Positions 28,510 to 38,729 of a stretch of 64,000 nt of DNA are shown here, in pieces. The stretch's first letter is position 1. Every line of letters begins with the position of its first letter. Both the position numbers and the translations under genes were made by a program. The notes below the pieces were generated by a model. That model had not been told where the DNA came from. It ran no database searches and saw only the letters and a list, made by a program, of their open reading frames with translations. Origin of the DNA: Dokdonella_A sp963775445 (lineage in GTDB: Bacteria > Pseudomonadota > Gammaproteobacteria > Xanthomonadales > Rhodanobacteraceae); assembly GCA_963775445.1 (NCBI GenBank), contig CAVZIT010000006.1, positions 496,001 through 560,000 on the forward strand. Reading direction: 5' to 3'.

Positions 28510-31035
28510 CTAACCGTGGCGCAGGACTTCGATCGGCGGCGTGCGCGCGATACGCCGGGTGCCGAACCAGCCCGCAAGCGCAACCAGTAGCGCCGTCGCC
28601 AGCGCGGCAACCAGCAGCGTCATCCATGGCGGCTGGTACGCGTGCAGGCGAAAGACGCGATCCGCCAGCGCGAAACCGGTCAGTGCCGCGCCGGCAGCCC
28701 CGATTGCTCCGGACAGCGCACCGAGCGCAACGAACTCGCCCAGAACGGCGGCGCCCAACTGGCGCCGATGCGCGCCGAGCGTGCGTAGCAGTGCGATCTC
28801 GAAGCGCCGCTCGTCGGCCGTCGAAGCGAGTGCGGCAAGCATGACCAGCACGCCCGCAGCCAGACTGAAGCCGAGCACCCAGGTCACCGCGTGGCTGACG
28901 CGCGCGATGATGTCGCGCACTTTTTCGAGGATTGCGTTGACATCGATCAACGATACATTGGAGAAATCGCGGGTAAGTGCCGCGAGCGACGCCGCGGCGC
29001 CCTGCGGCAGATGGAAGCTCGCGATATAGCTGTGCGGCAGCGCGGCGCCAGTCGCCGGATCGATCATCACGAAAAAATTGACGCGGAACGAATCCCAATC
29101 GACGCCGCGGATGCTCGCAACTTGCGCGGTAATGTCGCGCTCGCCGACGCGCAACGACAAGCGGTCGCCGAGTTTGAGCCCGAAGCGCTCCACCCAGCGC
29201 AGATCGATCGAGACCGCCGGGATTTTCGATTGAGCGTCGAACCAGCGGCCTTCGCGCAGTACATTGGAGGCGGGCAACGCGCGGCTCCATGACAGCCGCA
29301 CGTCCTGATCGTGCTCGTCGCGCGCCTGTTCATCGTCGTCGATGGGCCGCGGAGGCTGGCCATTGATCGCCGTGAGGCGACCGACGGCCATTGGCAAGGC
29401 ACTGATGTTGTCCGCACCGAGCGCACGAACGCGCTCCAGCACGCGCGCTTGCTGATCCGGCTGGATGTTGAGCACGAACCAGTTCGGCGTATCGGCCGGC
29501 AAATCGAGCTGCCAGCGATCGAGCAGCGACGGACCGATCACGGCGAGGATGTCGACGGCCGTGAGGCTCAACGCAAGCGCGCCTATCTGCAGCAGGCTCA
29601 GCATCCTTCGGCGAGTCAGATTGGCAAGACCGAAGCGCCACGCACCGGACGCTCGCCGACCGATCGCGCGCACGCCGCGCAGCAACACGAGACCACAGAC
29701 GAGCGCGGCCAGCGCCACGCCGGCGAGCGCGACGATCAGAGTGACGGCAAGATGGTTCGAATCGGCTTCGAACCAGATCAGCGCAGCGGCGAGCGCAAAC
29801 GGCAGCACGTACAACCCATCGAATCGGCGAACGCGCGTGCCGGCATCCTTGCGGAACACCCGCATCGGCGCGACCTCGCGCAGGCGCAACAGCGGCGGCA
29901 GCGCAAAACCGAAGAGCACCGCCGCTCCGACCGCCCACGCGGCGAGCCCCGGGGTGAGCGGCATGGACGGCCTCGACCCCGGCAGCAAGCCACTCGCCAG
30001 CGCGAACACGGCCTGCTGCAAACCGAGGCCAAGTGCCAATCCGAGCGTGCAGCCCGCCAACGCGAGCAGCGCCAATTGCCACGCAAGCGCGAACAGAATC
30101 TCGTTGCGGCTCGCGCCAAGACAACGCAGCAGCGCGACATCCTCGGTCTTGCGGCGCGCAAAGCGTTGCGCCGACAGCGCCACCGCAACGCCCGACAGCA
30201 ACGCCGCAAGCAATGCAGCAAGGCGCAGGAAACTCTCGCCGCGATCGAATGCGCGTCGCAGATTCTGCTGCGCATCCTCGACCGTCACCAGACGCACGCC
30301 ATCGGGCAGACGCGCCTTGGCCCATGCCGAAAAACGCGAAACCGCATCGGCATTGCCCGCGACCAGCAGGCGATGTCGCGCACGGCTGCCGACACCAAGC
30401 AAACCTGATTTCTCCGCATCGGTGATATTCATCAGCACGCGCGGAGCAAGCGCAATCAACTGGCCGCCATCGGGCGTGCGCGCAATCACGCCGGCCACGC
30501 GCAGATCACGGCCGCCGATCTGGATGAAGTCGCCGACGCCGCGGCCCAACGCGACCAGCGCGCGATGATCGGCATAGACCGAGCCGGGTGGCGGTGCGTG
30601 GACGACGTGCTCGACACCCTCCGCATCGCGCACGCTCAGGGTTCCGCGCAACGGAAACGCCGGGTCGCTCGCGCGAATCTCGCAGAACTGGCTGGCGTTT
30701 TCGTCGGATGCCGCCGAGAGTGCGTGCTCGACGGTCGCCGGGCCTGAACTGGCGAACACGACGCTCGGGAAGTCGGCAAAGCGCGTGATCCCGAGGCCAA
30801 GCGTTCTTGCTTCGCTGGCGAATTGCGGCGGAATCGATTTGCGGCTGGCGACGCCGAGGTCGCCGCCGATCAGATCAGCCGCCGACGCAACGATGGCTCG
30901 CTCGACGCGACTGGCCAATGTGCCGACCGCGGCGAGCGCCGCGACGGCGAGGATCAAGGCGGCGGCCAGCGTCGCCAGCTCGGCGTGGCGGAATTCGCGG
31001 CGCAGGCTGCGCGCGGCGAACGCGAGCGGTTTCAT
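28510..31035 (-). CDS. ybbP: ABC transporter permease YbbP-like (FtsX family)
   Basis: An 841-residue inner-membrane protein of the FtsX/MacB permease superfamily. The N-terminus MKPLAFAARSLRREFRHAEL leads into the first helix and a large extracytoplasmic loop. Groups of helices follow around residues 270-450 and 725-835, with a second FtsX module (RRFEIALLRTLGAHRRQLG...FVALGALSGAIGAAGAAL). The start at 31035 overlaps the ATPase stop (ATGA). In E. coli the order tesA, ybbA, ybbP is the same. It probably extracts or moves a lipophilic substrate in the envelope; the substrate is unknown. Confidence 0.9.
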   Translation of the reverse strand: MKPLAFAARSLRREFRHAELATLAAALILAVAALAAVGTLASRVERAIVASAADLIGGDLGVASRKSIPPQFASEARTLGLGITRFADFPSVVFASSGPATVEHALSAASDENASQFCEIRASDPAFPLRGTLSVRDAEGVEHVVHAPPPGSVYADHRALVALGRGVGDFIQIGGRDLRVAGVIARTPDGGQLIALAPRVLMNITDAEKSGLLGVGSRARHRLLVAGNADAVSRFSAWAKARLPDGVRLVTVEDAQQNLRRAFDRGESFLRLAALLAALLSGVAVALSAQRFARRKTEDVALLRCLGASRNEILFALAWQLALLALAGCTLGLALGLGLQQAVFALASGLLPGSRPSMPLTPGLAAWAVGAAVLFGFALPPLLRLREVAPMRVFRKDAGTRVRRFDGLYVLPFALAAALIWFEADSNHLAVTLIVALAGVALAALVCGLVLLRGVRAIGRRASGAWRFGLANLTRRRMLSLLQIGALALSLTAVDILAVIGPSLLDRWQLDLPADTPNWFVLNIQPDQQARVLERVRALGADNISALPMAVGRLTAINGQPPRPIDDDEQARDEHDQDVRLSWSRALPASNVLREGRWFDAQSKIPAVSIDLRWVERFGLKLGDRLSLRVGERDITAQVASIRGVDWDSFRVNFFVMIDPATGAALPHSYIASFHLPQGAAASLAALTRDFSNVSLIDVNAILEKVRDIIARVSHAVTWVLGFSLAAGVLVMLAALASTADERRFEIALLRTLGAHRRQLGAAVLGEFVALGALSGAIGAAGAALTGFALADRVFRLHAYQPPWMTLLVAALATALLVALAGWFGTRRIARTPPIEVLRHG

Positions 31036-31718
31036 GCGGCGGCATCCACGATGCGACCTTCGCAAAGCTCGGCCACTCGCGCGCAGCGCGTGGCGAGACT
31101 CACATCGTGCGTGACCAGGACCAGGGTCGTCGCATGTTCACGATTGAGCGCGAACAGCAGATCGCCGACGGCATGCCCGGTGCGTCGGTCGAGGTTGCCG
31201 GTCGGCTCGTCGGCGAACAGGAGTTCCGGGCCATGCACGAACGCACGCGCCAGGGCGACACGCTGCTGTTCGCCGCCCGAGAGCTGGTGCGGATAGTGCT
31301 CGAAACGCGCCGCGAGGCCGACATCGCCCAGAGCCGCGCGAGCGCGCTCGCGCGCATCGCCCAGGCCCTCGAGCTCGAGCGGGAGCATCACGTTTTCCTC
31401 GGCGCTGAGCGCCGGCAGAAGATGAAAAGACTGGAACACGAAACCGACCAGCCGTCGCCGCAGCCGCGCGCGCGCCTCCTCATCGAGTGCATCGAGGCGC
31501 TGTCCGGCGAAATTCACCGAACCGCTGGTCGGCACATCGAGCCCGGCCAGCAGCCCGAGCAGCGTGGTCTTGCCCGAACCCGACGCACCGACGATTGCCA
31601 GACTCGAAGCGCGCGCGACCGTGATGCTGACGTCGTCGAGTATGACCAGCCGGCCGGCCGGCCCGTCCACCGCTTTGCTAAGCTTCAGTGCTTCGAGAAC
31701 GTTTGCGGATTGATCCAT
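31032..31718 (-). CDS. ybbA: ABC transporter ATPase YbbA-like
   Basis: ATP-binding partner of the YbbP-like permease, 228 residues. Walker A is GASGSGKTTLL, the signature motif LSGGEQQRVALARA, and Walker B LLFADEPTGNLD, with the switch His in LVTHDVSLA. The D-loop and Q-loop (VFQSFHLLPALSAEENV) match the MacB/LolD group. The start ATG at 31718 shares two bases with the divergent tesA ATG (CCATGG). The frame is open further upstream, inside the tesA region, with no reason to use it. Confidence 0.95.
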   Translation of the reverse strand: MDQSANVLEALKLSKAVDGPAGRLVILDDVSITVARASSLAIVGASGSGKTTLLGLLAGLDVPTSGSVNFAGQRLDALDEEARARLRRRLVGFVFQSFHLLPALSAEENVMLPLELEGLGDARERARAALGDVGLAARFEHYPHQLSGGEQQRVALARAFVHGPELLFADEPTGNLDRRTGHAVGDLLFALNREHATTLVLVTHDVSLATRCARVAELCEGRIVDAAA

Positions 31719-32376
31719 GGCGCGCATGATCCTGTGCTTGTTGCTGTTGCTGGTTTCGGGCGAAGGACTGGCCTCGCCGCAGCGCCCGATCATCGTGTTC
31801 GGCGATTCGTTGTCATCTGCCTACCGCATCGAATCCGCCAACGGTTGGGTGCATCTTTTGGAAGACCGACTGCACCAGGCCGGCATTGATCGACCGGTGG
31901 TCAATGCGAGCATAGCGGGCGAAACCACTGCGGGTGGGCTTGCGCGTTTGCCACAGCTTCTCAGCACGCGCCGTCCGGCGCTGGTGATCATCGAACTTGG
32001 CGCGAACGACGGTTTGCGTGGCCTGCCGATCGAGGAAATCCGCGGCAACCTGCAACGCATGATCGCCATGTGCCGTGAGGCCGGCGCGAAGGTCGTACTG
32101 CTCGGTATCGAACTGCCGATCAATTACGGGCCGCGGTATCGCGATGGCCTGCGCACTGTTTATCGGGACTTGGCGACGAAATTCAATGTACCGCTCGTGC
32201 CGTTCCTGCTCGAAGGCGTCGCGCTCGATCCCGATCTGATGCAGGAAGACGGGCTGCACCCGAATGCCCGCGGCGAACCAAAGGTGCTCGATCACGTCTG
32301 GCCGGTGCTCGAAGCTGCAATTACCGGACTGCGCGACAAGAGCCGGTCTGCGCACGCCGAGCGCCCGAGCTTGTAG
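31717..32376 (+). CDS. tesA: Arylesterase/acyl-CoA thioesterase I (SGNH hydrolase)
   Basis: Periplasmic SGNH-fold esterase or lysophospholipase of 219 residues. The signal peptide is MARMILCLLLLLVSGEGLAS. The catalytic blocks are all present: IVFGDSLSSAYRI (Ser in block I), VNASIAGETTAGG (Gly in block II), LGANDGLRG (Asn in block III) and QEDGLHPNARGE (Asp/His in block V). The ATG overlaps the start of divergent ybbA. The pairing with ybbAP is as in E. coli. Confidence 0.95.
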   Translation: MARMILCLLLLLVSGEGLASPQRPIIVFGDSLSSAYRIESANGWVHLLEDRLHQAGIDRPVVNASIAGETTAGGLARLPQLLSTRRPALVIIELGANDGLRGLPIEEIRGNLQRMIAMCREAGAKVVLLGIELPINYGPRYRDGLRTVYRDLATKFNVPLVPFLLEGVALDPDLMQEDGLHPNARGEPKVLDHVWPVLEAAITGLRDKSRSAHAERPSL

Positions 32377-32514
32377 CCGGTGCCCGGTGGATTCGAACCG
32401 ACCGGGCCGAATGGCATATGCCCTTCGCGGGACATTCCAGTAAAATGAACGACCTGTGCGGCGCGGTCGCGCGTCGAACTCCCGTTTTTGTGCTTTCCCG
32501 AGGGGACATTCACG

Positions 32515-34716
32515 ATGCTGCGAGCACGAGTATTGCTGATGGCGACGAGCGCCGTAATTCTTTCCGCATGCAACCAGACGCCCGGCAATCCGGAGGCCGG
32601 CAAGACCGCCGCACAAACCCCGGCGCCAGCGCCGGCGCCTGCACCGGCGGCCAAACCGGCGAGGACCAATCCTTTCTTTGCCGAAAGTACGCTGCCGTTC
32701 CACGCACCGCCGTTCGACAAGATCCAGGACAGCGACTATGAGCCTGCGATCGACAAGGGGATGCAGGAACAGCTGGCCGAAGTGCGCACGATCGCCAACA
32801 ACGCCAAGCCACCAACATTCGAGAACACCTATGTGGCACTGGAGAAGACCGGTGCACTGTTGAATCGGGTGCTGCATGCGTTTGGAGCGGTCACCGGCGC
32901 CAACACCAACCCCACGCTGCAGAAAATCCAGGAAGCCGAGGCGCCCAAACTCGCCGCGCACCAGGATGCGATCTATCTCAACGACACGTTGTTCAAACGG
33001 GTCTCGGCAGTTCACGACCAGGTCGGTACGCTCAAACTCGATCCCGAATCGGCGCGCCTCGTCGATGTCGTCTATCGCCAGTTCGTGCATCACGGCGCCA
33101 AGCTCTCCGATGCCGACAAGGCGAAACTGAAGGAACTCAACAAGGAAGAGTCGACGCTCACCACCCAGTTCACCAACCGGCTGCTCGCCGCGACCAAGGA
33201 TGCCGCGCCGGTGATCGCGGACAAGACGAAGCTCGCCGGGCTGTCCGATGCGCAAATCGCGGCGGCCGCCGCCGCAGGCAAGACCCGCGGCAAGGACGGC
33301 CAGTGGGTGTTGCCGTTGCAGAACACGACGCAGCAACCGGCACTCCAGGATCTCGAGAATCGCGACACGCGCAAGACGCTGTTCGAGGCCTCGTGGAATC
33401 GCGCCGAGCAGGGCGACGCCAACGACACGCGCAAGATCATCGAGCGCATCGCGCAGATCCGCGCCGAGTCCGCCAAGCTGCTCGGTTTCCCGAACTACGC
33501 AGCATGGAAGCTGGATGACCAGATGGCCAAGGATCCGGCAACGGCGTTTGCGTTCATGCGCAAGCTGGCGCCGCCTGCAACCGCGCGTGCGCGTCGCGAG
33601 GCGAAGGATATCCAGGCGCTCATCGACAAGCAGCATGGCGGTTTCAAGGTTGCGCCATGGGACTGGGAGTTCTACGCCGAGCAGGTGCGCAAGGCGAAGT
33701 ACGATCTCGACGAAAACCAGATCAAGCCGTATTTCGAGTTGAACAACGTGCTCAAGAACGGCGTGTTCTATGCGGCCAACCAGCTCTACGGGCTTACCTT
33801 CAAGGAGCGCAAGGACATTCCGGTATATCAGCCGGACGTGCGCGTATTCGAGGTGTTCGACAAGGACGGCGGCTCGCTCGCGCTGTTCTACACGGATTAC
33901 TTCAAGCGCGACAACAAGGGCGGCGGCGCCTGGATGGACAACCTCGTCACGCAATCGAAGTTGCTCGGTACCAAGCCGGTCATCTTCAACGTCGCCAATT
34001 TCACCAAACCGGAACCCGGTCAGCCTGCGCTGCTGTCGTTCGATGATGTGGTCACGATGTTCCATGAGTTCGGCCATGCCCTGCATGGCATGTTCGCCGA
34101 CGAGGAATATCCAACCCTGTCAGGCACCAACACCGCGCGCGACTTCGTCGAATTCCCGTCCCAGTTCAACGAGCACTGGGCGACCGACCCGAAGGTCTTC
34201 GCCAACTACGCCAAGGACTACAAGACCGGCGAACCGATGCCGAAGGAGCTGGTCGACAAGATCAAGAAAGCGAAGAACTTCAACATGGGATACAACATGA
34301 CCGAGCTCGTCTCGGCCGCGCTGCTGGACATGGAGTGGCACACGCTCAGCCCCGATGCCCCGCTGCAGGATGCGGACGCATTCGAAACGGCCGCGCTCAA
34401 GAAGGACCATGTCGACCTCAGCTATGTGCCGCCACGCTATCGTTCGAGCTACTTCCAGCACATCTGGGGCAACGGCTACGCGGCCGGTTACTACGCCTAC
34501 CTGTGGACCCAGATGCTGGCGGACGACGGTTTCGAATGGTTCAAGGAACATGGCGGCCTGACACGCGCCAACGGCGATCGTTTCCGCGACATGGTGCTGT
34601 CGCGCGGCAACACCGAGGATCTTGCCAAGATGTACAAGGACTGGCGCGGCAAGGAACCGAGCATCGAGCCAATGCTGGAAGATCGCGGATTGAAGAACCC
34701 GACCAAGGAAAAGTAG
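32515..34716 (+). CDS. M3-family peptidyl-dipeptidase, lipoprotein
   Basis: A 733-residue zinc peptidase of the thimet/Dcp family. The start ATG 32515 (after AGGGGACATTCACG) gives a lipoprotein signal, MLRARVLLMATSAVILSACN, so it is anchored in the envelope. A Pro/Ala-rich linker (residues 35-55) leads to the helical N-domain, for example EPAIDKGMQEQLAEVRTIAN. The zinc motif HEFGH is at 517-521 (MFHEFGHALHGMFAD), with the downstream Glu in NFPSQFNEHW. A C-terminal HIWGNGYAAGYYAYLW segment agrees with the family. It probably trims oligopeptides in the periplasm. The upstream open frame to 32488 is not needed. Confidence 0.92.
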   Translation: MLRARVLLMATSAVILSACNQTPGNPEAGKTAAQTPAPAPAPAPAAKPARTNPFFAESTLPFHAPPFDKIQDSDYEPAIDKGMQEQLAEVRTIANNAKPPTFENTYVALEKTGALLNRVLHAFGAVTGANTNPTLQKIQEAEAPKLAAHQDAIYLNDTLFKRVSAVHDQVGTLKLDPESARLVDVVYRQFVHHGAKLSDADKAKLKELNKEESTLTTQFTNRLLAATKDAAPVIADKTKLAGLSDAQIAAAAAAGKTRGKDGQWVLPLQNTTQQPALQDLENRDTRKTLFEASWNRAEQGDANDTRKIIERIAQIRAESAKLLGFPNYAAWKLDDQMAKDPATAFAFMRKLAPPATARARREAKDIQALIDKQHGGFKVAPWDWEFYAEQVRKAKYDLDENQIKPYFELNNVLKNGVFYAANQLYGLTFKERKDIPVYQPDVRVFEVFDKDGGSLALFYTDYFKRDNKGGGAWMDNLVTQSKLLGTKPVIFNVANFTKPEPGQPALLSFDDVVTMFHEFGHALHGMFADEEYPTLSGTNTARDFVEFPSQFNEHWATDPKVFANYAKDYKTGEPMPKELVDKIKKAKNFNMGYNMTELVSAALLDMEWHTLSPDAPLQDADAFETAALKKDHVDLSYVPPRYRSSYFQHIWGNGYAAGYYAYLWTQMLADDGFEWFKEHGGLTRANGDRFRDMVLSRGNTEDLAKMYKDWRGKEPSIEPMLEDRGLKNPTKEK

Positions 34717-34865
34717 ATTTTCCGAGAACGGCGGCGGGCACTGCCCGTCGTCGACGGATCCTCGACGGTGGCACCAATCCGGTCGGTCGGGGCCACGCGA
34801 TGTTCGCACCAGCCGTTTCGCGTTCCGGCCTTCCGCCATGACGGCGGGCACTTTGTCTTGATTGC

Positions 34866-36311
34866 TCAGCTTTCAGATTTGACGCGCCCGTAGCGATCTT
34901 CCAGACGCACGATATCGTCTTCGCCGAAGTAATCGCCGCACTGCACCTCGATCAGGTGGATATCGGTCTGCGTCGGGTTTTCGAGTCGATGCAACGTGCC
35001 AATCGGAATATAGGCCGACTCATTGCGGTTGAGCAGGAACTCACGCTCGCCGATGCGGATCCGCGCAGTGCCGTCGACCACGGTCCAGTGTTCGCTGCGC
35101 CGATGATGCAGTTGCAGCGACAGCACCTGCCCGGGTTTCACGGTGAGGCGCTTGACCTTGCAGTCCTCGGCATCCTCCAGGACCGTGAAGCTGCCCCAAG
35201 GGCGGTGCACGGTGCGGTGGATCTTCGCTGAGGCGTGATCACTGTCGCGCAGGCGCTCGACCACGCGCTTCACTTCCTGTGTCCGCTCGCGGTCGGCCAC
35301 CAGCAGCGCATCAGGGGTGTCGATGATGACGAGATTGCTGACCCCAACCGTCGCCACCACGCGCTGATTGGACTGCACATAGCAATTCTCGCTGTCGATC
35401 AGGATGGCCTCGCCGTTTACCCGGTTTCCGGCCGCATCCGCGACACTGCCGGATTCGAGATCGCCCATGGTCTTCCACGATCCGATGTCGCTCCAGTCGA
35501 ACGTGGCGGCGAGAACGGCGACTCGCGAGGCGCGCTCCATCACCGCGTAATCGAGCGAGATGTCCGGTTGCGCAGCGAATGCCTCGCGATCGAATTCGAT
35601 CGGACTTCGGGCTCCGATTGCTGCGCTGTGGCAGGCACGGGCAGCGGCGAGCACATCTGGACAGGTCGCTGCTGCGGCTTCGAGCAGCGCGGAGGCACGA
35701 AAGCAGAACACACCCGAGTTCCAGAGGTAGTCGCCGCTCGCCAGATAGGCTTCGGCGGTCTCGCGGTCGGGTTTTTCGACGAACGCGGCTACCGCATGCG
35801 CATGACTGCCGGAAATCGCCTTCCCGACACGTATATAGCCGAACCCGGTGTCCGCCGACGCGGGAGGTATGCCAAACGTCACAAGCCATTCTTCGGCGGC
35901 CAGCGCTTCGGCACGTCGTGCATCGGCAAGGAATGCATCGAGATCGCAAATCAGATGATCGGCCGGCAGCACCAGAAGACAGGTATCGGCTCCGTAGTGT
36001 TGCTCGACATGCAATGCGGCAAGCAGGACCGCAGGCGCCGTATTGCGTGCGAGCGGTTCCAGCAGGAACGGAAGCTTGTCGGTATTCGCGCCCGCGTGAC
36101 GCACGTATTCATCGCGCGTCAGGAAGTAGAAATCCTGTGCGGTAACGGTCAATACCGGCCCGTCAACAGCCAGCGCCAACGCGCGATCAAGGGTCTTGCC
36201 GAGTAGTGTCTCCCCGTCGCCAAGGCGCATGAACGGCTTTGGATAGGCGCTACGTGATACCGGCCACAAACGCGTGCCGGCGCCGCCGGAAAGGATCACG
36301 GGTACCAGCAC
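34866..36311 (-). CDS. xanB: Mannose-1-P guanylyltransferase / mannose-6-P isomerase (type II)
   Basis: Bifunctional enzyme making GDP-mannose in the cytosol for surface polysaccharide. It has 481 residues. The nucleotidyltransferase half starts ILSGGAGTRLWPVSR and includes FVEKPDRETAEAYLASGDYLWNSGVF. The isomerase half has HRPWGSFTVLEDAEDCKVKRL and SLQLHHRRSEHWTVVDGTARI. The start is a GTG at 36311 after GAAGGAGATGCGTTC; the longer open frame runs back into rmlD without support. It is the last gene of the run rmlB-rmlA-rmlC-rmlD-xanB, separated from rmlD by 13 bases. Homologues are called manC, cpsB, algA or xanB. Confidence 0.93.
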   Translation of the reverse strand: MLVPVILSGGAGTRLWPVSRSAYPKPFMRLGDGETLLGKTLDRALALAVDGPVLTVTAQDFYFLTRDEYVRHAGANTDKLPFLLEPLARNTAPAVLLAALHVEQHYGADTCLLVLPADHLICDLDAFLADARRAEALAAEEWLVTFGIPPASADTGFGYIRVGKAISGSHAHAVAAFVEKPDRETAEAYLASGDYLWNSGVFCFRASALLEAAAATCPDVLAAARACHSAAIGARSPIEFDREAFAAQPDISLDYAVMERASRVAVLAATFDWSDIGSWKTMGDLESGSVADAAGNRVNGEAILIDSENCYVQSNQRVVATVGVSNLVIIDTPDALLVADRERTQEVKRVVERLRDSDHASAKIHRTVHRPWGSFTVLEDAEDCKVKRLTVKPGQVLSLQLHHRRSEHWTVVDGTARIRIGEREFLLNRNESAYIPIGTLHRLENPTQTDIHLIEVQCGDYFGEDDIVRLEDRYGRVKSES

Positions 36312-36324
36312 GAACGCATCTCCT

Positions 36325-37254
36325 TCAAGAAGTTTCCCCGGCAAGCTTTGCGATGCTGCGTTGCAGGCTCGGACGCCAGTTCGGGAAATCCACGGCAAAC
36401 GCCTTCTCAAGTTTGCCGCAATCGAGCACCGAGTATGCCGGACGGCGCGCGCGAGTCGGGTAATCTGCCGTGGAGATCGGCAGCACACGCGGTGCGCGGG
36501 CGATCACGCCGACCGAATGGGCCTCGTCAACGATCGCATTGGCGAACTCGAACCACGAACACTGCCCGGCCGCAGTCAGGTGCCAGATACCCGACAGATC
36601 GTGCCGCTGATCGTCGCCGAGTGAGCGCCATTGCGCAAGCATCGTCGCGGTGGTTGCGGCAATCAGGGATGCGGGAGTCGGCGCACCAATCTGGTCGGAG
36701 ACGATACGCAATTCCTCACGCTCGTCGGCAAGTCGCAATATCGTCCGCAAAAAGTTGTGTCCCCTGGTCGAATAGACCCACGCGGTGCGAAGAATCAGAT
36801 GGGCGGCGCCACTCCGAGTCAGGGCCTCCTCGCCGGCGAGCTTGCTGCGCCCGTACACGCCGAGTGGCCCGGTCGCATCCTGTTCGCGGTACGGTCGCGT
36901 CGCGCGACCATCGAAGACGTAATCGGTCGAATAGTGCACGACAGTCGCGCCGCGGCGGGAAGCCCACGCTCCTATTTCACCCACTGCGCGATGATTGACT
37001 CGGTCGGCCAGATCCGACTCGTCTTCCGCTCGATCCACAGCCGTATAGGCGGCTGCATTGACGAGGATTTCTGGATTGCCATGTTCCAGCGCAGCAGCGA
37101 GCGACTGCGGATCGGACAGGTCAGCGGCGATGCACGCCGCGCCGTTGCCGAGTTTTCCATCGCGTGTCGCGCAGGTGAGGTCACCCGCTTCTGCGAGAAC
37201 CTCGCGCAACGCATCGCCGACTTGTCCTTTGGCCCCGAGCAGCAGGATTTTCAT
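36325..37254 (-). CDS. rmlD: dTDP-4-dehydrorhamnose reductase
   Basis: Last step of dTDP-L-rhamnose synthesis, NAD(P)H-dependent. It has 309 residues, starting MKILLLGAKGQVGDALRE with the Rossmann motif. The catalytic YxxxK appears in LGVYGRSKLAGEEAL, after YSTDYVFDGRATRPY. The long open frame upstream belongs to the complement of rmlC and is not used. It lies 22 bases after rmlC. Confidence 0.96.
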   Translation of the reverse strand: MKILLLGAKGQVGDALREVLAEAGDLTCATRDGKLGNGAACIAADLSDPQSLAAALEHGNPEILVNAAAYTAVDRAEDESDLADRVNHRAVGEIGAWASRRGATVVHYSTDYVFDGRATRPYREQDATGPLGVYGRSKLAGEEALTRSGAAHLILRTAWVYSTRGHNFLRTILRLADEREELRIVSDQIGAPTPASLIAATTATMLAQWRSLGDDQRHDLSGIWHLTAAGQCSWFEFANAIVDEAHSVGVIARAPRVLPISTADYPTRARRPAYSVLDCGKLEKAFAVDFPNWRPSLQRSIAKLAGETS

Positions 37255-37276
37255 CGTAGCGCTGAAGACGGCACGC

Positions 37277-37830
37277 TCAGGTCGACCAGGATGGCAGTTT
37301 GCTTTCGGACACTTCGGCGAGGAACGGGGCGCGCTGATCCTTGTCCGACAGCAGCGGCTCCGCGATCGGCCAATCGATCGCGATCGAGCCATCGTTCCAT
37401 CGGATACCCGCATCGCTGGCGCGATCGTAAAGCGAGGTGCATTGGTAGGCGAATGTGGCTGCTTCGGATAGCACGGCAAAACCGTGCGCAAAGCCTTCCG
37501 GCACCCAGAAATGGCGCTTGTTTTCCGCCGAAAGAATCGCCGCGGCCCACCGACCGAAAGTCGGCGACCCCACGCGGATATCGACTGCGACGTCATAGAC
37601 CTCGCCCTCGTACACGCTGACCAGCTTGCCCTGTGGATTAGGCCATTGGTAATGCAGCCCGCGCAATACACCTTGGGCAGAGCGCGATACGTTGGTCTGC
37701 ACGAAGGTGAGATCGAAGCCGGCGTCGGCGAAACGGCGCGCATTGAAACTTTCGTAGAAGAATCCGCGTGCATCGCCATGCACCTGCGGCTCGATCACGA
37801 CACAGCCCGGCAGCGCGGTTTCAATGATCT

Positions 37831-37834
<4 letters not shown>
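37277..37834 (-). CDS. rmlC: dTDP-4-dehydrorhamnose 3,5-epimerase
   Basis: Cupin enzyme for the epimerisation step of rhamnose synthesis, 185 residues. The conserved parts are HGDARGFFYESFNARRF, QTNVSRSAQGVLRGLHYQ (catalytic His), GEVYDVAVDIRVGSPTFG and PEGFAHGFAVLSE. It starts at GTG 37834, which overlaps the rmlA stop (GTGA); the first residues are then MKIIETALPGCVVIEP. No ATG fits the family N-terminus. Confidence 0.95.
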
Positions 37835-38718
<884 letters not shown>

Positions 38719-38729
38719 GTCGTCGTCCT

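Noticed and set aside
32388..32413. GGATTCGAACC, looking like a tRNA T-loop on the minus strand
   Set aside because: The stem bases on either side do not pair, and no acceptor or anticodon arm is found. It is only a 7-base inverted repeat, GCCCGGT/ACCGGGC.
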